From assembly GCA_030429565.1 (NCBI GenBank), contig JAUIFE010000002.1, positions 248,001 to 312,000 on the forward strand: DNA of 64,000 nt, given 5' to 3'. Positions 40,660 to 50,938 of this stretch are shown one piece after another (positions within the stretch are counted from its first letter, which is position 1; the number at the start of each line of letters is the position of its first letter). The stretch is from Holophagae bacterium. Its GTDB lineage: Bacteria; Acidobacteriota; Holophagae; Acanthopleuribacterales; Acanthopleuribacteraceae. The position numbers and the translations under genes are program-made. Below the pieces are notes generated by a model that searched no databases, had not been told where the DNA came from, and was given only the letters and a program-made list of their open reading frames with translations.

Positions 40660-41445
40660 ATGGGTCAGATCATTGGTATTGTGAACCAAAAGGGTGGAGT
40701 GGGTAAAACGACAACCGCCGTGAATCTGGCGGCATCCTTGGCCGCAATTGACAAAAAAATCTTACTCATCGATTTTGATCCGCAGGGCAACGCCACCAGC
40801 GGGGTCAACATTGATAAGGACGAAGTCACTCACAACATTTATCATGTGCTTGCAGGCGAGATCACGCTGGAAGAGGCGATGATTGAATGTGAAATACCCA
40901 CGCTTTTTGCGATCTCGGGTCACCGCAACTTGGCCGCGGCCGAGGTTGAGTTGGTCAATGAAGTGGGCCGTGAGTTTGTCTTGAAGAACTTGTTGGAACC
41001 GATTAAAGACCAATTCGATTTCATTTTTATCGACTGTCCTCCCAGCTTAAGCTTGTTGACGGTGAATGCGTTAACTGCTTCAGACGGGGTGGTCATTCCC
41101 ATTCAGGCTGAATACTACGCACTCGAAGGGGTGCGCGATTTGGTTGGAACGATCGAGTTGGTTAAGAAACGTCTGAACCCAAGCCTGCAAATTACCGGTG
41201 TTATCGTGACGATGTACGATGAACGCACCAACTTGAGCCAGCAAGTATTGCAGGATGTAAAAGGGTTTTTTGGCAACCAGTTATACAAGACGGTGATTCC
41301 ACGTAACGTGCGTTTGAGCGAGGCGCCCAGCTTCGGAAAACCCGCGATGCTCTACGATATGAAAAGCAAAGGTGCGCAAGCATACCTCAAATTAGCCAAG
41401 GAGTTTTTAAATGGCGAAAAAGTTAGGTCTCGGAAAGGGGCTTAG
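40660..41445 (+). CDS. parA: Chromosome partitioning ATPase ParA (Soj)
   Basis: 261 aa. Deviant Walker A KGGVGKTTTAVNLA near residue 11, FIDCPPSLSLLTVNAL as Walker B region, and QAEYYALEGV. Forms gradients on the nucleoid that move ParB-parS complexes. Overlaps parB by 35 bases. An AACGAGGAATT ribosome site precedes the ATG. Confidence 0.96.
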   Translation: MGQIIGIVNQKGGVGKTTTAVNLAASLAAIDKKILLIDFDPQGNATSGVNIDKDEVTHNIYHVLAGEITLEEAMIECEIPTLFAISGHRNLAAAEVELVNEVGREFVLKNLLEPIKDQFDFIFIDCPPSLSLLTVNALTASDGVVIPIQAEYYALEGVRDLVGTIELVKKRLNPSLQITGVIVTMYDERTNLSQQVLQDVKGFFGNQLYKTVIPRNVRLSEAPSFGKPAMLYDMKSKGAQAYLKLAKEFLNGEKVRSRKGA

Positions 41446-42286
41446 TGCACTAATCCCAGATGTTCCTAAGGAACAGGATGAGATTCGCGATTTACTCCAG
41501 GAAATTGACGTCGCGCTTATCGATCCCAACCCGGATCAGCCGCGCCAGAAGTTCCACGAAAATCAGTTATTTGAGCTTTCGGAATCGATTCGCCACAACG
41601 GTGTGATTCAGCCAATCATTGTGACCCCGAACAAGGGTCGCTACATTGTGATTGCGGGTGAGCGGCGTTGGCGTGCGACCAAACTGGCGGGTTATGCCAA
41701 GATTCCTGCGGTTGTTCGCCAGATCGAGCAAGGGCAGATGCTGTCGTTGGCGTTGTTGGAAAACATCCAGCGCCAAGAGCTCAACCCGATTGAAGAAGCG
41801 CTGGCGTACCGCAAACTCATCGATACGCATGATTTTACCCATGAGAGTCTGGCAACCAACTTGGGGAAAAGCCGCGTCACCATTTCGAATACCTTGCGTT
41901 TGCTGCGTTTGCCGGATGCGATCAAGAACATGATCCAAGATTTAGAGCTTTCTTTTGGGCACGCGCGTTGTCTGATTACGTTGGAAGACAAAGATAAGAT
42001 GGTGAAACTGGCGCGCCAATGTGTCGAATTGAAGTGGTCGGTTCGTGAACTTGAAAAACGCGTGGCGCTTGAGAAAGAGGACCGCAAGAAGCCGGCGAAA
42101 ACCAAAAAAGATCCGATTCTGAAGGATTCGGAAACCGTATTACGCAAGTACTTGAATCAAAAAGTTAGTATCTCGGGTGACGTGAAGAAGGGAAAAATTA
42201 CCATAGCTTATGGTAGCGAGGATGAGTTTAAAAAACTTCTGACCTTTTTGTCCCCGGACGGGGGAGATGATGTCACAGACGGATAA
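41411..42286 (+). CDS. parB: Chromosome partitioning protein ParB (Spo0J)
   Basis: 291 aa. Opening KLGLGKGLSALIPD, CTP-binding N-terminal domain with GERRWRATKLAG near residue 83, NIQRQELNPIEEALAY, helix-turn-helix for parS (LATNLGKSRVTISNTLRLL), a Lys-rich linker, and a C-terminal dimer domain. The cognate site is likely the palindrome at 37326-37359. AAGGAG lies 7 bases before the ATG, inside parA. Confidence 0.96.
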   Translation: MAKKLGLGKGLSALIPDVPKEQDEIRDLLQEIDVALIDPNPDQPRQKFHENQLFELSESIRHNGVIQPIIVTPNKGRYIVIAGERRWRATKLAGYAKIPAVVRQIEQGQMLSLALLENIQRQELNPIEEALAYRKLIDTHDFTHESLATNLGKSRVTISNTLRLLRLPDAIKNMIQDLELSFGHARCLITLEDKDKMVKLARQCVELKWSVRELEKRVALEKEDRKKPAKTKKDPILKDSETVLRKYLNQKVSISGDVKKGKITIAYGSEDEFKKLLTFLSPDGGDDVTDG

Positions 42287-42611
42287 TGGTTTCATGTGTG
42301 GGTTCCTTTCTGAGGGAACCCGCTTCGAAGGATCGCTGCAATTTTCAAATAAAATGAGAATCGAAGGCGATTTCTCCGGGGATATTGAGTCCTCGGACCA
42401 GCTCATTATTGGTGAGAAGGCCACGGTTGAAGGCTCGATTCGCGTCGGTCGTTTGGTGGTGTTAGGGAAGGTAAGTGGGAGCGTGACCGAGTGCAGCCAC
42501 TTACAAATCGAGGAGGGCGGTCAGGTGGTCGGCGACATCCGTGTGGGTGTTTTAGATATAAAACCTGGAGCCATTTTTGATGGAAAATGCGTTATGATTG
42601 CAGACACTTAG
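42267..42611 (+). CDS. Bactofilin (polymer-forming cytoskeletal protein)
   Basis: 114 aa of repeated beta-helix rungs (FEGSLQFSNKMRIEGDFSGD, EKATVEGSIRVGRLVVLGKV), the DUF583 fold. Bactofilins form filaments at the membrane. The start overlaps parB by 20 bases. In Myxococcus bactofilins scaffold ParAB-parS at the cell poles, so the coupling with parAB may be functional. Two adjacent ATG codons (42267 and 42270) can serve as start. Confidence 0.92.
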   Translation: MMSQTDNGFMCGFLSEGTRFEGSLQFSNKMRIEGDFSGDIESSDQLIIGEKATVEGSIRVGRLVVLGKVSGSVTECSHLQIEEGGQVVGDIRVGVLDIKPGAIFDGKCVMIADT

Positions 42612-42643
42612 CCTTTTATTAAATTGCTGTAGGATACGTCGTT

Positions 42644-43495
42644 ATGTCTTGGTTTATTAAGAAATCGTCCCCGATTAAGCCCGCGAAACAGAAGAAAGTC
42701 ACCATTCCGGAAGGCCTGTGGGACAAATGCTTGGGCTGCAAAGAAATCATTTATCGCCAAGAACTCAAGCGCAACAACAACGTATGCCCCAAGTGTGACT
42801 ACCACTTCCGTGTTTCGCCGGAGGAGCGCCTGCAGTTATTGTTCGATCAAGAGGCTTTTGAACTGTTGTTTGACGATGTGCAACCCCTGGATCCGCTCTC
42901 TTTTAAAGCAGTTAAAACCTATAAAGACCAACTCAAAAAGCTGGCCGATCTCAAAAAGGTACATGAAGCCGTGTGGGTCGCTAAAGGTAAACTGGACGGC
43001 CGCCCCGTGGTTATTAGCGTGATGGACTTCTCCTTTTTGGGGGGTTCCATGGGATCGGTCGTCGGTGAAAAGCTGACGCGCGGCATTGAACTGGCGACGG
43101 AAGAAGGTTGTCCGGTGGTGATTTTCTCCTGCAGTGGTGGTGCCCGTATGATGGAAGGCGCCATCTCACTGATGCAAATGGCCAAGATCTCCGCGGCTCT
43201 GGCACGCTTAGCGCAGAAACGCTTGCCATTTGTCAGTGTACTCACCGATCCCACGACTGGTGGCGTTACAGCCAGCTACGCTATGCTGGGTGATATTAAT
43301 ATCGCCGAACCAAAGGCGCTGATCGGTTTTGCCGGTCCACGCGTCATCCAGCAGACGATTCGCCAAGAATTGCCGCCTGGCTTCCAACGTTCGGAGTTCC
43401 TGCTTGAGCACGGGATGCTCGACGCGATTGTCACGCGTGGCGAGTTACGTGAGAAGCTGATTAAGTACCTACACTTCTTTCGTTTTCAAGCCTAA
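42644..43495 (+). CDS. accD: Acetyl-CoA carboxylase carboxyltransferase subunit beta
   Basis: 283 aa. N-terminal zinc ribbon with C29, C32, C48 and C51, then the carboxyltransferase fold (FLGGSMGSVVGEKL, SGGARMMEG, DPTTGGVTASYA, FAGPRVIQQTI). Forms malonyl-CoA together with AccA, whose gene is not in the window. Followed by folC as in many bacteria. Confidence 0.96.
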   Translation: MSWFIKKSSPIKPAKQKKVTIPEGLWDKCLGCKEIIYRQELKRNNNVCPKCDYHFRVSPEERLQLLFDQEAFELLFDDVQPLDPLSFKAVKTYKDQLKKLADLKKVHEAVWVAKGKLDGRPVVISVMDFSFLGGSMGSVVGEKLTRGIELATEEGCPVVIFSCSGGARMMEGAISLMQMAKISAALARLAQKRLPFVSVLTDPTTGGVTASYAMLGDINIAEPKALIGFAGPRVIQQTIRQELPPGFQRSEFLLEHGMLDAIVTRGELREKLIKYLHFFRFQA

Positions 43496-43623
43496 ACGGG
43501 CTGATTTTAACCGATTCTCCTTGCTGATCTGTGTAGGGAGATGAAGGGCGCCTGTGAGAATTAGATTCTCGTTGAGTTAAGCTCTAAGGTTATGGAAATA
43601 AAAGAGTTTTGCAAGGGGGTACG

Positions 43624-44700
43624 GTGATTTCGCCACCCTTGGCCATTTTTTCGCAATTAGGCGAGTGGCAGACCTTCGATCCCGGCTTGGATCGGGTCAA
43701 AGTCGCATTACAGCGTTTGGGTTCTCCGCAGAATCAATACCGTCATTTAACCGTGGGTGGAACCAATGGCAAGGGAACGGTGTGTTTTAATCTTGCCAAG
43801 CATCTTCCTGGCAAAGTCGGTTTATTTACTTCGCCGCATTTACTTGATTTGCGGGAACGCATTACCATTGACGGTTGTTTTGTTCCTGACGCGGTTTGGC
43901 AGCAGGCTTATGTTCGCCTAAGGGAAGTCTGTGGTCCAAGACCGGGTTCTTACTTTGAGATGTTAGTTCTTTTGGCTGTGGTTATTTTCGCGATGGAGAA
44001 GGTTGACTGGGCGGTATTCGAGGTGGGCCTGGGTGGCCGTGATGACGCGGTCAATACTTTGACACCTTGTTGTTCTGTTTTGACCAATGTCAGTTTGGAT
44101 CACACCGACTTGTTGGGTGAATCCGTTGCGGGGATTGCCGGTCATAAAATCGAAATTGCGCGGCGAGCACGTCCCATGGTTTTACCGGCCTCGATCGCCC
44201 GAATCCCGACAGTTGCTAAGCGACTCGAAACCATCGGTGCCGACCTTTTCCCGTTTGAGGATCGTGGAACCTTGCAGGATAACGAACGTTGTTTGGCCAA
44301 GGCCGCGGAAGCACTGAAGCTCGCTCCGTTTCAAACCTTCCAGAATCCACTCGGGCGTAAAAGCGTGTTGCGCGAGGGATTGTATTTAGACGTAAGTCAT
44401 AATGAGGCAAGTTGGCGTTCAACCTTAGTATGGTTAAAAGCGCGTGGTGTGGCGCGGTTGCGCATTCTTTGTAATTTATCTTTGGGTCGTGACGCGGCGA
44501 CCTTTGTCTCACTATTGGCACCGATTGCCAAAGAATTTATAGTGTTACCTGTACACTATGAAAAAGCTTATCGCGGTGCCTGGCCCGATGCGGTGAAGAG
44601 GGCCGAATGGCGCGATATGGCGAAGTTGCTCGAGGAACCGGTATTGGTCACGGGATCGGGGTATTTCGTCGGTGAGTTTTTAAGCCGTTATAAGGCTTAA
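43624..44700 (+). CDS. folC: Folylpolyglutamate synthase / dihydrofolate synthase
   Basis: 358 aa from GTG at 43624 (AAGGGGG upstream); a TTG at 43609 is the other option. Mur-ligase-type ATP loop VGGTNGKGTVCFNLAK, FTSPHLLDLRERI, FEVGLGGRDDAVN and the downstream LTNVSLDHTDLLG. Shorter than E. coli FolC (about 420), mainly in the C-terminal domain, but the Mur ligase core is intact. Adds glutamates to folates. Confidence 0.93.
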   Translation: MISPPLAIFSQLGEWQTFDPGLDRVKVALQRLGSPQNQYRHLTVGGTNGKGTVCFNLAKHLPGKVGLFTSPHLLDLRERITIDGCFVPDAVWQQAYVRLREVCGPRPGSYFEMLVLLAVVIFAMEKVDWAVFEVGLGGRDDAVNTLTPCCSVLTNVSLDHTDLLGESVAGIAGHKIEIARRARPMVLPASIARIPTVAKRLETIGADLFPFEDRGTLQDNERCLAKAAEALKLAPFQTFQNPLGRKSVLREGLYLDVSHNEASWRSTLVWLKARGVARLRILCNLSLGRDAATFVSLLAPIAKEFIVLPVHYEKAYRGAWPDAVKRAEWRDMAKLLEEPVLVTGSGYFVGEFLSRYKA

Positions 44701-44834
44701 ATCAAACGAACCATGACCTAGGTGGGCTTCCCCGGCGGTCGGTCAAAAAAACAAGCTTAACGGGTGTTACAACACCAACCTGGGCGGGTTGCCTAGGTGC
44801 TATTGGGGAGGCGCCTTCGTTTGTCACCAAGCAA

Positions 44835-45203
44835 TCAACATTTGTGCAAAATGGAGTCAACTTTTTCACGCAGGGTTTCCGGGGTCATGGGTTTGACCAC
44901 GTAATTATTGACGCCGGCTTTGAGGGCCTGGATGACGTCTTCTTTGGCGGCCATGGTGGTGACCATGAGGATCGGCACCGTTTTGTAGGGTCCACTGCGT
45001 ACATTCTTGACAAAAGTGAGACCGTCCATGACGGGCATGTTCCAATCGGTGACAATCATATCGACACCACCGACGGCCTCGAGTTTGTCGAGCGCTTCTT
45101 TTCCGTTTTCCGCTTCCGTGATGTCGGAATAGCCGATTTTACCGAGGGTGTTTTTTACGATGCGCCGCATGGTACTGCTGTCATCGATCACGAGGAATTT
45201 CAC
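44835..45203 (-). CDS. CheY-type response regulator
   Basis: 122 aa from GTG at 45203 with AAGGAG upstream. Single receiver with D7/D8, phosphoacceptor D53 (VTDWNMPVMDG), Thr in VTTMA and K in VVKPMT, very close to CheY of chemotaxis. No che genes nearby. It is followed upstream on the same strand by the GAF-PAS gene after about 100 bases. Confidence 0.93.
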   Translation of the reverse strand: MKFLVIDDSSTMRRIVKNTLGKIGYSDITEAENGKEALDKLEAVGGVDMIVTDWNMPVMDGLTFVKNVRSGPYKTVPILMVTTMAAKEDVIQALKAGVNNYVVKPMTPETLREKVDSILHKC

Positions 45204-45299
45204 GGTTGTTGCTCCTTGTTGTCGGCGCTAGCCGTCGTTGCTGTTGTTGGAATGAACCAAAAATGGGAGAGGACGCCTCCAAGAATTGCCCCGTTTCGG

Positions 45300-46136
45300 T
45301 TAGAGGATCAGGGTCACCAGGAAATACATTTGTTCCCGAATTGAAAGTTTGACAACCTGCGTGTTGATGTTGCTGATGTCTTCGTTGTTGGCGCGAATGG
45401 TTAGGGATAATTCTCCAATATTTTTTTGTTTTTGGTTCAAGGAATTCTTAAGTCCTTCAATATCCGGCTCATGCAAGATTTGCCAGATTGGGTGGTTCAG
45501 GATTTGGTTCTCGCGGTAGCCGAGTACATCGAAGAAACGTGGGTTGGCGTCGACCATGGTGAACTGAGCGTCAAGCACGAGTAAAGCGGTGGGATTGGCT
45601 TCGAACAGGGAGCGTTGAAAGGTTTTTTGCTGATGGAGCAATAGGGCCGAGTCTTGGGCGCGGATGACCTCAAAGGCAAAGGCGGCCAGAATGCGGGCGG
45701 CGTCGAGATCCGCCTGAACAAAAGGTGGTTCCGCTTTGTTGTGCAAGCTGATGATGGCGCTGATGTTCTGGTTTTCGTCCATGATGGGCAAGATGATGAG
45801 TGAGCCGTCATTGTAGCCGGCCCAGCCGCTTGAGGTAATGTTGTTGTGGCGTTGTACATCGGCCACGAGCAGTGGCTCGCGTCCGGAAACAGCGCTTTCA
45901 AAGGCACTTCCGGGTCGCAGCGGTAAGGGAATCATCTCGGGAACGTGGTCCTGGTCAAGCGATTGGCGCAGCACCAGCCCATTGCGTTCAAAGGTGAACA
46001 AGCTGCCGCCGCGGGCCAAGGTCAACTTGGCGGCTTCTTGCAGGATGACTTGGTAAACAATCGCCTTGGGACAACGCGCCAGTCGTTGCACGGCCAGTAC
46101 CAGATGATCCACTTGATCGGGTCGAAAAGTGCTCAT
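45300..46136 (-). CDS. GAF-PAS sensory protein without kinase domain
   Basis: 278 aa. GAF domain at about 15-165 (ILPIMDENQNISAIISLHN, DLDAARILAAFAFEVI) and PAS domain at about 180-270 (ANPTALLVLDAQFTMVDANP, FFDVLGY). No histidine kinase, GGDEF or DNA-binding domain follows. Probably a sensory partner of a separate protein, possibly linked to the downstream CheY. ATG at 46136 with AGGATG upstream. Confidence 0.82.
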   Translation of the reverse strand: MSTFRPDQVDHLVLAVQRLARCPKAIVYQVILQEAAKLTLARGGSLFTFERNGLVLRQSLDQDHVPEMIPLPLRPGSAFESAVSGREPLLVADVQRHNNITSSGWAGYNDGSLIILPIMDENQNISAIISLHNKAEPPFVQADLDAARILAAFAFEVIRAQDSALLLHQQKTFQRSLFEANPTALLVLDAQFTMVDANPRFFDVLGYRENQILNHPIWQILHEPDIEGLKNSLNQKQKNIGELSLTIRANNEDISNINTQVVKLSIREQMYFLVTLIL

Positions 46137-46446
46137 GAAACATCCTGCATAGAAAGTCGGTGCGGGTGCAACGGAGCCGGCGGCGGTGCATCGGCCTGTA
46201 TGCCGCCGGGGTCGACGGAGAAAAACACGGGGGCGTGTGGAACCTATCGGTCAAATTGGGGGTTTCATTAGTTCGAGCCGGGCGCGCCCAAGGGTTGTTC
46301 AGCAGGCCCCTTCCCTGTTTGCGGACGGCCTGCGCCTTTTTAAGCGTTTGGTGGTCGATACACGGGCCTTCCCGGTCCGGAACATGCCATTTCCGGGTTA
46401 GAATTCAGGCGTTTACCAAACGAGATTTTGCGGTGGGGAGTCGCTG
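46137..46446. other. Divergent region before the PspF-like gene
   Basis: No gene. A dyad CCGGAA-N8-TTCCGG lies at 46377-46396, 50 bases before the PspF-like start, and is followed by GGTTAGAATTCA containing a TAGAAT -10-like hexamer. It could be an autoregulatory operator; no clear -35 element is seen. Confidence 0.4.
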
Positions 46447-47550
46447 TTGACGCGAAAGCCTTTTTTGAAACGACAGAACCAAGCGGCGCTAATTGAGAAG
46501 TACCGCATGTTGGGTGAATCGGAAACCTTCTTGGACTGCATGCAGCGCGTCTCGCGCGCGGCCAAGGTTAACCGGCCGATTTTGATTATCGGTGAACGTG
46601 GCACGGGTAAAGAGTTGGTTGCGGCGCGCTTGCACTACCTCTCCCCCCGTTGGCAGCAACCGCGCATTACGATTAACTGCGCGGCCTTTGCCAAGGATTT
46701 GCTGGAATCGGAACTGTTTGGCTACGAACAAGGCGCATTTACCGGCGCGGTCCGTGCCAAGCCGGGTCGTTTTGAATTGGCCGATCAGGGCAGTCTATTT
46801 TTGGACGAATTGGCCAATAGTCCGCAGGCTTTGCAGGAGAAGTTGTTACGCGTGTTGGAGTACGGTGAGTTTGAGCGGGTTGGCGGCGTTGGAACCATTG
46901 CGGTTGACGTGCGTGTGATTGCGGCGACCAACCAAGATTTGCCGACCCTTTGTCGGCACGGTCGCTTTAAAGAAGATTTGCTGGATCGCCTTTCATTTGA
47001 GGTTATTACCTTGCCGCCGTTGCGCAGTCGCATTGAAGACATTCCCCTGCTGGCCTCGAACTTTGCGGTGCGCATGGCGCGTGAAATGGAAATGGCGAGT
47101 GCGCCGCGTTTCAGTCGCCAGGCTATCGAAGCGATGATGGCCCACCAGTGGCCGGGAAATGTTCGTGAATTGAAAAACGTGGTGGAACGGGCGGTTTATC
47201 GCAGTGACGGTGAAGTTATCGAAGATTTGGAACTGGATCCTTTTGCTTCCCCGTTTCGGCCGAGTGTCGATCGGCCCGCACCTGAGACGAAGACGCCCGC
47301 GGTGCCCGACACGCCGCTGCCGAACCCGGTTGCGACGCTGACCACCACGGTGCGAACCGAAACAACGGCGGCTTTAATTTTGCCGGAGGCCGTTGCGCAA
47401 CTGGAGCGGCGGATGGTGACGGCGTCGTTGCAGCGCCATCAATACAACCAAACCAAGGCGGCCGAGGAACTGGGTCTGAGTTATTACCAACTGCGCCGTT
47501 TAATTAAAAAACTGGGCTTAGCGGTGGGCCAAGATGAGCAAAACGACTGA
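46447..47550 (+). CDS. PspF-like sigma-54 activator without sensory domain
   Basis: 367 aa from TTG at 46447 with GGGGAG upstream. Starts almost directly with the AAA+ domain: Walker A GERGTGKELVAARLH, GAFTGA contact loop, GRFELADQGSLFLDEL and LLRVLEYGEFERVGG, the pattern of PspF. After a Pro/Thr-rich linker (residues 265-310) comes a Fis-type helix-turn-helix (NQTKAAEELGLSYYQLRRL). Without a receiver it is likely controlled by a binding protein, as PspF is by PspA; no psp genes are near. Confidence 0.9.
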   Translation: MTRKPFLKRQNQAALIEKYRMLGESETFLDCMQRVSRAAKVNRPILIIGERGTGKELVAARLHYLSPRWQQPRITINCAAFAKDLLESELFGYEQGAFTGAVRAKPGRFELADQGSLFLDELANSPQALQEKLLRVLEYGEFERVGGVGTIAVDVRVIAATNQDLPTLCRHGRFKEDLLDRLSFEVITLPPLRSRIEDIPLLASNFAVRMAREMEMASAPRFSRQAIEAMMAHQWPGNVRELKNVVERAVYRSDGEVIEDLELDPFASPFRPSVDRPAPETKTPAVPDTPLPNPVATLTTTVRTETTAALILPEAVAQLERRMVTASLQRHQYNQTKAAEELGLSYYQLRRLIKKLGLAVGQDEQND

Positions 47551-48029
47551 GAAAATTGCGGAAAGCGTGTGTTTGCTCATCGCCGGCGCAGGTGTTCGCG
47601 TTCCATGCTGATTGAATGCCCCCTGTTTTGGCCGATCGACGCCTGGCTGTTGCGCGTCACCGCGGGCTCGTGACCAACCACCGCGCTCGCGGAGGAATCC
47701 TGTTGCGGGCTTGGGCGTGGAATGAGATCATGAGCGTACCGACAAACGCCGTGGTTCAGGTCTAAAACCTTAAAAAACGCCATACTTAGCGGCGATCCTG
47801 ACCAAGATTTCGGGCTGCAACAAGCTGTGAAAATGCGCCACGCAACCGACGGGTGCGCCTTCGTTTTTCCCAAACTGTTTCGCTCCTAGCCATTGATCAG
47901 AATCATCTTCGCTTATCATGCTTTTAAGGGAAAAGACTGGTTCAAAAGTATTTGAGGCTCAATATCGGGGGAACACGCGCCTGCGGCGGCGGGTTTGCCC
48001 TTGGCAACCGACTTTGCGATGGAACTTAA
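47551..48029. other. Intergenic region before ftsE
   Basis: No supported gene, promoter or terminator. Short open frames on both strands show no domain features. The only clear element is a GGAA sequence before the ftsE ATG. Confidence 0.5.
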
Positions 48030-48716
48030 ATGATTCGCTTTTACCATGTTTATCAATCGTATCAAAAAGACGTCTTTGCTTTATCCGACATCTCTTTCAC
48101 GATTAATCCCGGTGAATTTATCTTTTTAACCGGCCCCAGTGGCGCGGGCAAAACAACCTTGTTGAAGCTGATTATTCGGGAAGAAGTCCCCAAAAAGGGG
48201 CAAATTTTGGTCAACGGACAAAACGTCAGTTCGATTCCGGTCAGCAAAATACCGCGTTTGCGGCGGTCAATCGGCGTCGTTTTTCAAGATTTCAAACTGA
48301 TCCGTTCCAAAACGGTTTTTGAAAATGTGACCTTTGTGTTGAAAACACTGGGGATCGACCTTAAAGAACGGCGTCGACGCGCGCACAACGTGCTTAAAAT
48401 GGTGGGTTTACAACACAAAACCCACTTCTACCCGCTCGAACTTTCCGGTGGTGAGCAACAACGTGTGGCGGTGGCGCGCGCGATTGTAAACGACCCGGTG
48501 CTGTTGTTGGCCGACGAGCCAACCGGCAACCTCGATCCCGACCGTGCGGCCGACATCATGGCATTGTTTGAGAAAATCAACCGCAAGGGCACCACTGTAT
48601 TGGTGGCAACCCATGATCGCGACATGATTCAGCGCATGCGCAAACGGGTCATTTCGCTTACGGCGGGGCGCTTGGATCACGACAGCGGGTCCCAGGTTCA
48701 GGTGGAGGAAAGCTAA
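48030..48716 (+). CDS. ftsE: Cell division ABC transporter ATPase FtsE
   Basis: 228 aa. Walker A GPSGAGKTT near residue 36, Q-loop VFQDFKLI, signature LSGGEQQRVAVARAI, Walker B LLADEPTGNLDP. With FtsX it controls peptidoglycan hydrolases at division. The stop shares its A with the ftsX ATG (TAATG). Confidence 0.95.
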   Translation: MIRFYHVYQSYQKDVFALSDISFTINPGEFIFLTGPSGAGKTTLLKLIIREEVPKKGQILVNGQNVSSIPVSKIPRLRRSIGVVFQDFKLIRSKTVFENVTFVLKTLGIDLKERRRRAHNVLKMVGLQHKTHFYPLELSGGEQQRVAVARAIVNDPVLLLADEPTGNLDPDRAADIMALFEKINRKGTTVLVATHDRDMIQRMRKRVISLTAGRLDHDSGSQVQVEES

Positions 48717-49624
48717 TGCTGCAGTTTCTGTACTTCTCGTTGTCTGAAGCGGTAACGAGTCTGTGGCGCACGCGCATTCTCAACCTACTGTCTTTGGGCA
48801 CGATTATGTTTGCGATGTTTATTCTGGGTTCGTTTATGTTCGTGGGGCTCAACTTGCAAAATTTGGCGCTCGATTGGCAAAAACAAATTCAGTTCAACAT
48901 CTTCCTCAACGACGACATTAGCGAAGAAGCACGGGCCGAAATACAGGCCTACTTGGGCAAATCTTTTTTTGTTGATTCGTTTACCTTCCTCAGCAAAGAC
49001 CAGGCACGTGCACGCTTCGATGAAAAGTTTGCGGCCTACGAGAAGGTCACGGAAAACTTGGAAGACAACCCCTTCCCTGCTTCGTTTGAAGTCTTTTTGT
49101 TGCGTGGCACCAAACAGCAAACCTATACGACCCTCAAGGATGAACTCAAATCCTTTGCCGGCATTGAAGAGGTTTATTACGACGAAGAAGTGTTCCGGCG
49201 GCTCGGCATGTTCGCCGGCTTTATTCAAATGGCGGGCTGGTTCTTCGGCGTGATCGTCATCTTTAGTTCGATTTTCACGATCTCAAACGTGCTGAAACTG
49301 ACCTTTTTCACGCGTCGCGAGGAAGTGGACATCATGAAATTGGTAGGTGCGTCGCGCGCTTACATCCGCGGACCCTTCATTGTGGAAGGGGTGTTACAGG
49401 GCTTTTTGGGTGCGGGCGCCGGTGTTTTTTTGGTGTACAGCGGCTATTTGATGGTCGGTCGCTTCCTGACCGGCAATACGAGCTTCATTTTGGGGAATTT
49501 AGAGCCCGAATTTCTGCCGATGCAGTGGGTGGTCTTGATTTTGTTGGCGGGTGGCTTCTCGGGCTTGTTAGGCAGTCTTTTCTCGCTACACCAGTTTCTC
49601 GAAGAACACATTAGCTATCACTAA
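48716..49624 (+). CDS. ftsX: Cell division protein FtsX
   Basis: 302 aa. N-terminal membrane helix, extracellular loop with the family sequence FLSKDQARARFDEKF, and three C-terminal helices (FGVIVIFSSIFTISNVLKLT, LVGASRAYIRGPF). Forms the membrane part of FtsEX; translationally coupled to ftsE. Confidence 0.95.
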   Translation: MLQFLYFSLSEAVTSLWRTRILNLLSLGTIMFAMFILGSFMFVGLNLQNLALDWQKQIQFNIFLNDDISEEARAEIQAYLGKSFFVDSFTFLSKDQARARFDEKFAAYEKVTENLEDNPFPASFEVFLLRGTKQQTYTTLKDELKSFAGIEEVYYDEEVFRRLGMFAGFIQMAGWFFGVIVIFSSIFTISNVLKLTFFTRREEVDIMKLVGASRAYIRGPFIVEGVLQGFLGAGAGVFLVYSGYLMVGRFLTGNTSFILGNLEPEFLPMQWVVLILLAGGFSGLLGSLFSLHQFLEEHISYH

Positions 49625-49733
49625 GCCGGTTCGGCCGCCGTGCATGCGAAATTTTGGGCCGTTCCCAACATCCTTTTCTAACTGGAGCGCCACATTCGGT
49701 TAGAATTGACGCAAAGACCACCCGGACAACAGC

Positions 49734-50759
<1,026 letters not shown>

Positions 50760-50786
50760 GCCCGCCGGTCGCCTCGACTCATGACA

Positions 50787-50815
50787 TTGTCAAAACGGCC
50801 CGATACTTGTATTAG
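50787..50815 (+). promoter_or_regulatory. Putative sigma-70 promoter of the radical SAM gene
   Basis: TTGTCA (5 of 6 to consensus), 17-base spacer, TATTAG. Transcription would begin near 50822, about 115 bases before the preferred TTG start. Confidence 0.45.
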
Positions 50816-50938
50816 CATTAACGCATCGGATAAACGAATGCAGCGGATGGGACGGGTGTTAGCGCCCGTTTGTGCACCACTTGGGTGAAAAGCCTGTGTG
50901 CTAATCATTGTGCGCCGCTGCGCTGCGAAGGGGTTGTT

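Noticed and set aside
47577..47873. 98-codon minus-strand frame before ftsE
   Set aside because: No conserved features and no ribosome site.
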